A DNA stretch of 63,190 nucleotides. Source: Streptosporangiaceae bacterium. GTDB lineage: Bacteria > Actinomycetota > Actinomycetes > Streptosporangiales > Streptosporangiaceae. The notes beneath the pieces are model-generated. The model was given only the letters and a program-made list of their open reading frames with translations, made no database searches and was not told the origin of the DNA. This document shows positions 48,062 through 56,128 of this stretch, piece by piece; the stretch's first letter is position 1, and each line of letters opens with the position of its first letter. The stretch covers positions 1 to 63,190 of the forward strand of contig JASHOE010000120.1 of the NCBI GenBank assembly GCA_030041275.1. The letters run 5' to 3'. The translations under genes were made by a program, and so were the position numbers.

Positions 48062-49891
48062 ATGAACATCCGAAGACTGAGATTGATCACGCTGCCGCTT
48101 GCGGTAGCAACGACTGTCACTGTCGTCGCCGCATGCTCGTCGTCGGGATCCAGCAGCGGCGGCGCCACGTTCACGACCATCGGCTATACGACGGTGATCA
48201 CGCCCGGCGCGCCCATGAACCCGTTCAACGCGACGAACAATGTGTTCCCGACCTTCGACGCGATGCAGCTGGGGTGGAACGCCGGCAACTCCGCCAACCC
48301 GAACCAGGAGCTCCCTGGCCTGGCATCGTCCTGGTCGCTCTCGACTAGCGGCCACTCACTGACGGTGCATCTGCAGCCGGGCGCCAAGTGGTCGAACGGC
48401 AAGCCAGTGACCGCGACCGACGTCGTTGACTCGGCGGCCATCTGGTTCGCCCAGGGCTCGGCACAGACCTACAACCTGGGCAGCGTCAAGGCGATCAATT
48501 CCACGACGGTCCAGTTCAACGAAGCGGCGGGCGCGAGCAACAACCTGTTCGAGACCGTGCTCGGCGAAGGATCGGCGGCCGGCACGCAGTGGATCGTGCC
48601 GTCGTTTGAGTACGGCAAGCTGCTCCCGGCGAACATCTGGACGACGATCCGCGCCTCGGAGGGCACGGGCTCGGCGGCTACGGCGGCGAGCACCAAGCTG
48701 ACTGACCTGGCCAAGACGATCGACGCCTTCGCTCCGAAGACCGACATCTCGGCTGGCCCGTTCTACATCAAGCGCCTCAACAACAGCCAGGCGCTGCTGG
48801 TCAAGAACTCAGACTTCTACGCGGCCGGCAACTTGCACGTCGGCACGGTGATCATGGAGCACCAGAACACCGCGCAGCAGATCTACAGCTACCTGGAATC
48901 CGGCACGCTGGACGCCGCGCCGTACACGGCCATGGCCACCAACGTCTACAACCAGGTCATCGCCGCAGGCAACAAGCCGGTGTCGATGCCGTCGCTGGTG
49001 GCGGCCTGCCTGACGTTCGACGAGAACGTCGCCCCGTACAACAACATCAAAGTGCGGCAGGCCCTGGCCTACGTGATCAACCGGGTCGCGGTGCAGAAGG
49101 TGGGCGAGCCTACCAGTGGCTCGCCGTCCAAGACCATCACTGGAGCCGTGTCTGGGGCCCTGGATGACTACCTCACCCCGGCACAGGAGTCCGCGCTCAA
49201 CCCGTACTCGCCGAACACCGCGATGGCGACGTCGCTCCTCAAGAGCGCCGGGCTGACACTCAAAGGCAACCAGTGGTACCTGCCCAACGGGACCGCGTGG
49301 ACGATCACGCTGCCGGTGCCGCAGGGCTTCGCCGACTGGCTGTCTGCGTCCTCGGTGATTAAGTCGGAGCTGACCAGCTTCGGTATCCCGACCACGATCA
49401 CCGGCGGGCCGTCCTGGACCGAGTACCAGCCGAACCTGTTCACTGACAAGTACCCGGTGGGCTGGTGGCTGATCGCCCTCGGTCCCGGGGCCTACTCCAC
49501 CTTCGCGCGCATCTACGGAACCTACGACGGATACGTTCCGGCGGGCGCCACGGCCAAGCGGTATGCGGCCGGCAACCCGACGGCGGACAACTTCTTGAAC
49601 ACGCCGGACACCGTTGCCGTGCCGAACGTCGGGACTATCAACCCCGGCCAGCTGACCTTCCAGCTCAGCCAGCTCAACCTGGCCTCTGCGGCTGGCCTGG
49701 CTCAGCAGAGGGCGATCGCGGCTAAGGTGATCGCGGCGGTCAACTATGAGGTTCCGGTCATCCAGCTCTGGGACTACGTTGACCTGCAGTTCGTCAACAG
49801 CAAGCGATTCACCGACTTCCCGACCAGCGACGCGATCATCGGTCAGGACCCGGGCGTCTGGATGGCAGACGGCTACGTCAAGGCCAAGTAA
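48062..49891 (+). CDS. SBP5-type ABC substrate-binding lipoprotein
   Basis: A 609-residue family 5 solute-binding protein. NIRRLRLITLPLAVATTVTV is the signal peptide, with lipobox VVAAC and Cys ~25. ELPGLASSWSLSTSGHSLTV, LQPGAKWSNGKPVTATDVV and the IKVRQALAYVINRVAV segment are hallmarks of DppA/OppA-type proteins, and QALAYVIN is the family signature. It binds the ligand outside the cell for the permease encoded downstream. Because of the surrounding murQ/nagZ genes I infer a murein peptide or muropeptide ligand. Confidence 0.9.
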   Translation: MNIRRLRLITLPLAVATTVTVVAACSSSGSSSGGATFTTIGYTTVITPGAPMNPFNATNNVFPTFDAMQLGWNAGNSANPNQELPGLASSWSLSTSGHSLTVHLQPGAKWSNGKPVTATDVVDSAAIWFAQGSAQTYNLGSVKAINSTTVQFNEAAGASNNLFETVLGEGSAAGTQWIVPSFEYGKLLPANIWTTIRASEGTGSAATAASTKLTDLAKTIDAFAPKTDISAGPFYIKRLNNSQALLVKNSDFYAAGNLHVGTVIMEHQNTAQQIYSYLESGTLDAAPYTAMATNVYNQVIAAGNKPVSMPSLVAACLTFDENVAPYNNIKVRQALAYVINRVAVQKVGEPTSGSPSKTITGAVSGALDDYLTPAQESALNPYSPNTAMATSLLKSAGLTLKGNQWYLPNGTAWTITLPVPQGFADWLSASSVIKSELTSFGIPTTITGGPSWTEYQPNLFTDKYPVGWWLIALGPGAYSTFARIYGTYDGYVPAGATAKRYAAGNPTADNFLNTPDTVAVPNVGTINPGQLTFQLSQLNLASAAGLAQQRAIAAKVIAAVNYEVPVIQLWDYVDLQFVNSKRFTDFPTSDAIIGQDPGVWMADGYVKAK

Positions 49892-49911
49892 GTCGCCTGG
49901 CGCTAGAGCGC

Positions 49912-49951
49912 GCAGTGGTGGGCAGGGCCATCCGGCCCTGCCCGCCACTGC
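49912..49951 (+). terminator. 18-bp hairpin between binding-protein and permease genes
   Basis: GCAGTGGTGGGCAGGGCC (49912-49929) pairs with 49934-49951 around the loop ATCC; the single T-G position is a U-G pair in RNA, so all 18 positions pair. Placed between an abundant binding protein gene and its permease genes, it likely stabilises the upstream mRNA or attenuates read-through. Confidence 0.75.
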
Positions 49952-49984
49952 CCTCGCTGAGGACCGCATGACTGGAGGTGACGC

Positions 49985-50977
49985 GTGCGCCTGACCCGCT
50001 GGATCCTGGCGAAATTCGTCACCGGGCTAGTCATGATCTGGGTCGTCGCCTCCGCCTCGTTCTTCCTGATCGTTGCGATACCGGGAAACCCGGCGCAGGC
50101 ACAGGAGGCGCAGGACATCCTGCACGGCATGACGCCGCAGCAGGCGCAGCGCGCCACCGCGGCCATGTTCGGCTTCCTCCCCAAGCAGCCGCTGCTCGAT
50201 CAGTACGGGCACTACATGTGGCAGCTGATGCACTTTGACCTGGGCGTGTCCATTGCCCAGGAGGGCACGCCGGTCACCCACATCGTGGCGGCGGCCCTCC
50301 CGTGGACGCTAATACTCGCGCTGTCGGGGATCCTGATCAGTTTCCTGCTCGGCGTCTGCCTGGGGCTGGTGGCGGCGCTCAAGCGCAGCTCGGTGATCGG
50401 GGACACGCTGTCGTTCGGCGGGGCGCTCGTCAACGCGATCCCGGTGTTCGTGATCGCGATCTTCCTCTTCTACCTCTTCACCACTGTGTGGGCGATCTTC
50501 CCGCACGGCGGGAACGTCAGTGTCCTCGAGACGCCGGGCTTTAATGCCGGATACATCGGCTCGATCATCACGCACGCTGTCCTGCCCGTGGCGACCTACG
50601 TGCTGTCCCTGCTCGGAGCCTGGTTGCTGACCACGAAGGCCAGCGTCATGTCGGTCCTTGGCGACGACTTCATCCTCGCAGCCGAGCTGCGCGGGCTGCG
50701 GCCGCTGACCGTGGCCAGATACATCGCGCGCAACGCCATGCTGCCGCTGTTCACGATCCTGGCGATCGCGCTCGGCCTGCTGTTCAGCGGCGCTGTCTTC
50801 ATCGAGGACGTGTTCAACTATCCGGGCCTCGGCCAGCTGATGATCAGCAGCATCGGCACGAAAGACTTCCCGGTGCTGGACGGCGCGTTCCTGCTGGTGA
50901 CCGCCGCCGTCATCGTCGCGCTCACCCTTGTGGATCTGACCTATCCGCTCATCGACCCCCGGATCCGCAGGAGCTAG
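49985..50977 (+). CDS. ABC permease, DppB type
   Basis: A 330-residue inner-membrane permease with six transmembrane segments, starting WILAKFVTGLVMIWVVASAS as in DppB/OppB. The cytoplasmic EAA loop is AAELRGLRPLTVARYIARNA (~232-251), the site that contacts the ATPase. GTG start with GGAGGTGA. Three bases separate it from the second permease gene. Confidence 0.92.
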   Translation: MRLTRWILAKFVTGLVMIWVVASASFFLIVAIPGNPAQAQEAQDILHGMTPQQAQRATAAMFGFLPKQPLLDQYGHYMWQLMHFDLGVSIAQEGTPVTHIVAAALPWTLILALSGILISFLLGVCLGLVAALKRSSVIGDTLSFGGALVNAIPVFVIAIFLFYLFTTVWAIFPHGGNVSVLETPGFNAGYIGSIITHAVLPVATYVLSLLGAWLLTTKASVMSVLGDDFILAAELRGLRPLTVARYIARNAMLPLFTILAIALGLLFSGAVFIEDVFNYPGLGQLMISSIGTKDFPVLDGAFLLVTAAVIVALTLVDLTYPLIDPRIRRS

Positions 50978-50980
50978 CCG

Positions 50981-51901
50981 ATGGTCGTCAACACCGCCGC
51001 AGCGCTCACGCCTGAGCAGCTGCAGCGCGCGATGCGGCGCTCCCGGCAGCGCGCCGCGCGGCGCTGGCGGCTGTTTGTCAGCACGCCAGGTCGAGTGGCT
51101 GCCTGCGTGATCATCGTCATCTTCACGCTGCTGGCGATCGTCGGGCCGTACCTCTATCCGGCGAACCTGCCCATCAATCCGAACAACATCTACGCCTCGC
51201 CGAGCCTCGCGCACCCGCTCGGCACGGACTTCGAGGGCGCCGACAATCTCGCGCTGATCGTGACCGGAGCGCGTTATGTGCTGCTGGCCGCAGCGCTCGC
51301 CGCGGCCATCACGGTCGTGATCGGCACCGCCGCCGGTCTCGCGGCCGGCTACTACCCGCGGATGGCGGGCCGGGCGATCATGCGCGTGACCGACTTCGTG
51401 CTGGCGATCCCCGGCCTGCCCCTGCTGCTGGTGGTGTCCAGGATCTGGCAGTTCGGAGCGCTGTGGGAGATGGGCATCGCGCTCGGCGTCTTCGGCTGGG
51501 GCGGCATAGCGAGGGCGGTGCGCGCACAGACGCTGTCGCTGCGTGAGCGCGCCTTCGTCGAGGCCGCGCGCGGTCTTGGCATCTCCGGCAGACGAGTCAT
51601 CGGCACCGAGTTGCTGCCGAACATCGCGCCGTACATCGGGATGAACCTGATGCTGACGCTCACCGGGTTCATCTACACCGAAGTTGGGCTGTTCTTCCTG
51701 GGAGCCGTGTCCTACAGCTCGAGTAACTGGGGCGTGATGCTCAACACCGCGATCTTCGATGCGAACGCGGTGACCAGCACGCGGGCCCTGGCCTATCTGC
51801 TCTCGCCGCTCATCTGCATCCTGCTCATCACGATCTCACTGGTCACGCTCGCCAACGCCGTCGACGAGTTCTTCAACCCGCGGCTGAGGCGGATCTCGTG
51901 A
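50981..51901 (+). CDS. ABC permease, DppC type
   Basis: A 306-residue permease of the DppC/OppC type: an N-terminal cytoplasmic arm rich in Arg (RRSRQRAARRWR), one early transmembrane helix, a short external loop with SLAHPLGTDFEGADNLA, then five helices. The EAA loop is VEAARGLGISGRRVIGTELL. GTGA at its end is shared with the start of the first ATPase gene. Confidence 0.92.
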   Translation: MVVNTAAALTPEQLQRAMRRSRQRAARRWRLFVSTPGRVAACVIIVIFTLLAIVGPYLYPANLPINPNNIYASPSLAHPLGTDFEGADNLALIVTGARYVLLAAALAAAITVVIGTAAGLAAGYYPRMAGRAIMRVTDFVLAIPGLPLLLVVSRIWQFGALWEMGIALGVFGWGGIARAVRAQTLSLRERAFVEAARGLGISGRRVIGTELLPNIAPYIGMNLMLTLTGFIYTEVGLFFLGAVSYSSSNWGVMLNTAIFDANAVTSTRALAYLLSPLICILLITISLVTLANAVDEFFNPRLRRIS

Positions 51902-52974
51902 CCTGGATCGCGCGCTTGTCCAGGCCCGGATCGGCTGCCGCGTCGGTCCCGGCCGCCGATGCGGGGTCAGACACCAGGGTCCGGCCAGTCCGGGAAGTTT
52001 CCGGTGCTGACGACGCCGCGGTGCGGGTGCGCGACCTGACCGTCTCATTCCCCACAGCGGACGGGCCAGTGCCGGCAGTCGCGGGCGTGTCACTGGACCT
52101 TGCCAGGAGCCAGATCACCGGACTCGTCGGCGAGTCCGGCTCCGGCAAGTCCACCCTGGCGCTGACGCTGCTGAACGCCGTGCCGCATCCCGGCCGCGTC
52201 GACCGCGGCTCGGTCAGCATCGACGGAGTGGGGGACGTGCTTGCGCTTCGTGGTGCGGACCTGCGGAAGATGCGCGGAGCTGAGGTCGGGTACGTGTTCC
52301 AGGCGTCCCAGAACTCGCTCAATCCGCTGAAACCGATCGGCAAGCAGCTTCTGGACCTCGGCCGGTCGCACCGCGTGCCAGACCTCCGCGCCCTGCTGAG
52401 CAAGGCCAGGACCCTGCTCGACGACATGGGCATGGACGCCGCCCGGGTGCTCGTCTCCTACCAGCACGAACTGTCCGGCGGGATGCGCCAGCGCGTCGGG
52501 ATAGCCTTCGCTCTGCTGCTGAACGCGCACGTGGTGATCCTCGACGAGCCGACAACCGCGCTGGACATGCTGACGCAGGCATCGGTGCTGGACATCATCC
52601 GGAAGGTGCACGCCACGCGGCGCCTGACAACACTCGTCATCTCGCACGACGTCGGCGTTATCGGCGACCTCGCAGACCGGATGGCCGTGATGTACGCAGG
52701 CCGGATCGTCGAGGACGGCCCGACCGCGCAGGTGCTGGCTAGCCCGCGCCACCCCTACACGCGCGGCCTGCTGACCGCGATGCCGCGGATCACCGGCGAC
52801 ATCGAGCGGGCCCAGCCGCTGCCTGGTCGGCCGCCTGACCTGACCTCAATACCGCGCCAGGGCTGCGTGTTCCGCCCGCGCTGCCCGCTGGCCGCCCCGG
52901 GCTGCGAGCAGGCCGAGCCGCCTGTCACCGTGACCGGCGACCACCGATTCGCGTGCTTCGTGGCAGAAAGGTAG
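51898..52974 (+). CDS. ABC ATPase, DppD type
   Basis: A 358-residue ATP-binding subunit: Walker A GESGSGKST, signature LSGGMRQRV, Walker B VILDEPTTALDML and the H-loop His in VISHDVG. The C-terminus has the oligopeptide-transporter extension with four Cys (CVFRPRCPLAAPGCEQ, RFACF), a motif of DppD/OppD. A ~35-residue N-terminal extension precedes the domain. Works as a heterodimer with the next gene product. GTG start overlaps the DppC-type stop. Confidence 0.93.
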   Translation: MTWIARLSRPGSAAASVPAADAGSDTRVRPVREVSGADDAAVRVRDLTVSFPTADGPVPAVAGVSLDLARSQITGLVGESGSGKSTLALTLLNAVPHPGRVDRGSVSIDGVGDVLALRGADLRKMRGAEVGYVFQASQNSLNPLKPIGKQLLDLGRSHRVPDLRALLSKARTLLDDMGMDAARVLVSYQHELSGGMRQRVGIAFALLLNAHVVILDEPTTALDMLTQASVLDIIRKVHATRRLTTLVISHDVGVIGDLADRMAVMYAGRIVEDGPTAQVLASPRHPYTRGLLTAMPRITGDIERAQPLPGRPPDLTSIPRQGCVFRPRCPLAAPGCEQAEPPVTVTGDHRFACFVAER

Positions 52975-52980
52975 GGCGTC

Positions 52981-53997
52981 GTGATCGAGCTGCGGGCTGT
53001 CACCAGAACCTTCGCTGGGCGGGGCGGCGTGCTGGCTCGGGGCAGCGTGCAGGCGCTGCGCGGCGTGGACCTGACCATCCCGGACCGTGGCGCTGTCTCG
53101 CTGATCGGCGAGTCCGGCTGCGGCAAGACAACGCTCGGCAGGATCTTGTGCGGGTTCGAGCGGTTCGATGGTGGCGACGTGCTCGTGAACGGGCAGTCGC
53201 TGCGCGCGCTCAAGCCCAAAGCGCGCGTGCCCTACTTCCGGCGCGTCCAGATGATCCATCAGGATCCCTACTCCGCACTGAACCCGACGCGGACGGTCGG
53301 CCAGATCCTCGCCGATCCGCTGGCGCTGCGGGCCCGTCAGCTTGACGCCGGCCGCGACTGGGCGCAGCGCCGCAGCGCCGAGCTGCTGCACATGGTCGGG
53401 CTAGACCCCGACTACGTGCTGCCCCGGTATCCACACATGCTGTCTGGCGGCATGCGCCAGCGCGTCGTCATAGCCCGCGCGCTCACTGTTGACCCGGAAG
53501 TGCTCGTCGCCGACGAGGCCGTGTCCATGATCGATGTGTCGCTGCGGCTTGGCATCCTGCAGCTGCTGCGCGACCTGCGCGACCAGGTCGGGGTGTCTGT
53601 GCTCTACATCACCCACGACGTCGCGACCGCCAGGTACGTCGGCGCGGGCGGCGAGCTCTCGGTCATCTATCGGGGCATGGTGATCGAGCAGGGCAGCACG
53701 GAAACGATCATCCAGCGGCCTGCGCACCCCTATACCCAGAGTCTGCTGTCGGCGATCCCGGTGCTTCGCGGGATCGAGAAGCCTGGCCCGGACCGGGTGG
53801 TGCCGACCGGGCCGCTGGATGAGCGGGTGCAGTCCCTTGGGTGCCTGTTCGAGCCGCGCTGCCCGTTTGCCGTCGCCGACTGCCGCGAAGCGGTGCCGCC
53901 GCTGACCAAGCGCGGCGACACCGAGCAGCAGCACGCATGCCTGCACCCAGAGCGAAGGTCGGTCGTTGCGGTGCCGATCGCGGCAACCGCCGATTAG
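52981..53997 (+). CDS. ABC ATPase, DppF type
   Basis: A 338-residue ATP-binding subunit: Walker A GESGCGKTT, signature LSGGMRQRVVIARAL, Walker B VLVADEAVSMIDVSLR and YITHDVA. Walker B has DEA where DEP is usual, a variant seen in some actinobacterial systems. The C-terminal Cys motif (CLFEPRCPFAVADCRE) is present. GTG start seven bases after the previous stop. Its stop is 16 bp from that of the convergent kinase gene, so the operon ends here. Confidence 0.92.
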   Translation: MIELRAVTRTFAGRGGVLARGSVQALRGVDLTIPDRGAVSLIGESGCGKTTLGRILCGFERFDGGDVLVNGQSLRALKPKARVPYFRRVQMIHQDPYSALNPTRTVGQILADPLALRARQLDAGRDWAQRRSAELLHMVGLDPDYVLPRYPHMLSGGMRQRVVIARALTVDPEVLVADEAVSMIDVSLRLGILQLLRDLRDQVGVSVLYITHDVATARYVGAGGELSVIYRGMVIEQGSTETIIQRPAHPYTQSLLSAIPVLRGIEKPGPDRVVPTGPLDERVQSLGCLFEPRCPFAVADCREAVPPLTKRGDTEQQHACLHPERRSVVAVPIAATAD

Positions 53998-54013
53998 GAC
54001 CCCGAGCCGGCTG

Positions 54014-54907
54014 CTACTCGGGACCGCTGGCCGCCGCCGCCGCCAGCCGGACAGCGCCCGCAACGGGGGGGTCGGCAAGGGCCTCGACGGTGCTGGCCGG
54101 TAGTGCGGCCGATACGGCGGCGACTGTCGCGGTCCGCAGCTGCTGATGCGCCATCAGGCCGCCGGCCAGGATTACCGGAATGCCGTCGGCGCCCCGAAGC
54201 CGCGTCGCGACGTTCACGACCAGGCCGGCCAGCTCCTGCGCGGCCTGCCGGGTGATGCGTGCCGACGCGGCGTCACCGCAGTCCAGTACCGCTGGCGCGT
54301 ACCTAGCCCAGTGCCAAGGCTCCGGGTGCCGATAGAAAGCACTGCGCAGCTGGGTCAGGTCGCAAGCCCCGGCTGCCTCGAGCAGGCACGCGCTGAGCGG
54401 GCCGGGCGGCACGTCGCTGCCAGCGCGGCCTAGCAGCTCGCGGATCGCGGATCGCACGATCCAGTAGCCGCTTCCCTCGTCACCCAGCAGGTACCCCCAT
54501 CCGCCCGCCAGGGAGGTCCTGCCCCGCCAGCACCCCACCGCCATCGACCCCGTCCCGCAGATCAGCGCGATGCCGTCGGAAAGGCCGGCGGCTGGCAGCA
54601 CCAGTGCGGCGTCGTCGACGATGACGACACGGCCGGAGATGGTGAGCGGCTCCAGCCGAGCTCGCAGGAATTCGCGGGTATGCGGCGCAGTGACGACGCC
54701 CGCGGCGCCCGCGCAGACAGCGTCGAGGCTGCCAGTCAGCTCGGGCAGCTGCCCGAGGAGGTCCGTCAGCGCGGCGGCGGCGCGGGCCGGCCCCGCGGCC
54801 GTCATGGAGGCACTCGCGGCCCTGGCCTCCGCCTCGACCGCGCCGTCGGCGACCAGCCGCGCTCTGGTCGTGCTCGCGCCGATGTCCAGGCCCAGGACCC
54901 GCGTCAC
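54014..54907 (-). CDS. BadF/BadG-family amino-sugar kinase (MurK/NagK-like)
   Basis: A 297-residue ASKHA-fold kinase. VLGLDIGASTTRARLVADG is the phosphate-1 motif, LICGTGSMAVGCW and GGWGYLLGDEGSGYWI are the phosphate-2 and BadF-type glycine motifs, and VILAGGLM is the adenosine motif. This family includes GlcNAc kinases and the Clostridium MurK, which phosphorylates MurNAc and GlcNAc; a MurNAc kinase would feed MurQ directly. The GTG at 54907 begins the fold; GTG 54919 is also possible, since TACAAT at 54931-54936 places the transcript start near 54924. Confidence 0.85.
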   Translation of the reverse strand: MTRVLGLDIGASTTRARLVADGAVEAEARAASASMTAAGPARAAAALTDLLGQLPELTGSLDAVCAGAAGVVTAPHTREFLRARLEPLTISGRVVIVDDAALVLPAAGLSDGIALICGTGSMAVGCWRGRTSLAGGWGYLLGDEGSGYWIVRSAIRELLGRAGSDVPPGPLSACLLEAAGACDLTQLRSAFYRHPEPWHWARYAPAVLDCGDAASARITRQAAQELAGLVVNVATRLRGADGIPVILAGGLMAHQQLRTATVAAVSAALPASTVEALADPPVAGAVRLAAAAASGPE

Positions 54908-54930
54908 GTGGTGCACCACACCATGGCGCG

Positions 54931-54936
54931 ATTGTA
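54931..54936 (-). promoter_or_regulatory. -10 box of the kinase gene
   Basis: TACAAT on the minus strand; the inferred transcript start near 54924 leaves only a few bases before the in-frame GTG codons at 54919, 54916 and 54907. Confidence 0.5.
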
Positions 54937-55048
54937 GGCACCTGATGCCACCTGGAAAGGGCGAGCTCTCGACTAGGGGTCCCCACGGATGCGATCCCGC
55001 CAGCCGCCGACCTACGCTCGCCGAAAACCCAGCCCAGGGAGGGACACC

Positions 55049-56128
55049 GTGACCACCACCGAGCAACCCAGTCAGGTCGACATCGACAAGCTCATGCAGT
55101 TCGTGTTCCGCGCCGTTGACGAGGTGGGCGCCACACTGAACACGGCGCTCGTCGTGATGGGGGACAGGCTCGGTTTCTACCGGGCCTTGGCCGGCGCCGG
55201 CCCGCTGTCACCCGCAGAACTAGCCGAGCGCACCGGAACTGCGGAACGCTACGTCCGTGAGTGGCTGAACGCCCAGGCAGCGGGCAGCTATGTCGGGTAT
55301 GACCCGGATAGTGGCCGTTACACCCTGCCGCCAGAACAGGCCGTGGCGCTCACCGATCAGGACAGCCCTGCCTACCTGCCGGGCTTCTTCCAGATAGCTC
55401 TCGGCTCAATGCTCGACTCTCCCAAGATCGTCGACGCGGCCCGCAGCGGCGCCGGCTTCGGCTGGCACGAGCACGTGCACGACGTCCACGAGGGCTGCGA
55501 GCGCTTCTTCCGGACCGGCTATAACGCGCACCTGATCGCCGAGTGGCTGCCCGCCCTGGACGGAGTCGTGGCCAAGCTCGAGCGCGGAGCGCAGGTAGCC
55601 GATGTCGGCTGCGGCCACGGCGCGTCGACGATCCTGATGGCGCAGGCGTTCCCGAACTCGACCTTCACCGGCTCGGATTACCACAGCGGATCCATCGAGA
55701 CAGCACGCAGCCACGCGCAGGAGGCGGGCGTCAACTCGCGGGCCCACTTCGAAACCTCGGCGGCAGCTGCCTATAGCGGCAGCGGTTACGATCTTGTGAC
55801 CATGTTCGACTGCCTGCACGATATGGGCGATCCTGTCGCTGCAGCGCGCCACGTCCGCGGGACGCTCAAGCCAGACGGTAGCTGGATGATCGTCGAGCCG
55901 CAGGCTGGCGACCGGATCGAGGAAAACCTCAACCCGGTAGGCCGCGCCTTCTACTCGTTCTCCACGCTGCTCTGCACGCCGGCGTCGCTCTCCCAGGACG
56001 TGGGGCTCGCGCTCGGCGCGCAGGCTGGCGAGGCGAGGATCCGCGACGTCGTCACCGCCGGCGGCTTTACTCGCTTCCGCCGGGTGGCGGAGACGCCATT
56101 CAACGCGGTGTTCGAGGCTCGCCCGTGA
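55049..56128 (+). CDS. Class I SAM methyltransferase with winged-helix N-terminus
   Basis: A 359-residue methyltransferase of the Rv2258c-like type. The N-terminal ~110 residues contain a winged-helix dimerisation domain (LSPAELAERTGTAERYVREWLNAQ); the SAM-binding loop is VADVGCGHGAST (~190) and FTGSDYHSGSI follows. FDCLHDMGDP is motif IV, suggesting a small-molecule O- or C-methyltransferase. GGGAGGG precedes GTG 55049. Its stop overlaps the start of the fusion gene as GTGA, so the two are coupled. Confidence 0.87.
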   Translation: MTTTEQPSQVDIDKLMQFVFRAVDEVGATLNTALVVMGDRLGFYRALAGAGPLSPAELAERTGTAERYVREWLNAQAAGSYVGYDPDSGRYTLPPEQAVALTDQDSPAYLPGFFQIALGSMLDSPKIVDAARSGAGFGWHEHVHDVHEGCERFFRTGYNAHLIAEWLPALDGVVAKLERGAQVADVGCGHGASTILMAQAFPNSTFTGSDYHSGSIETARSHAQEAGVNSRAHFETSAAAAYSGSGYDLVTMFDCLHDMGDPVAAARHVRGTLKPDGSWMIVEPQAGDRIEENLNPVGRAFYSFSTLLCTPASLSQDVGLALGAQAGEARIRDVVTAGGFTRFRRVAETPFNAVFEARP

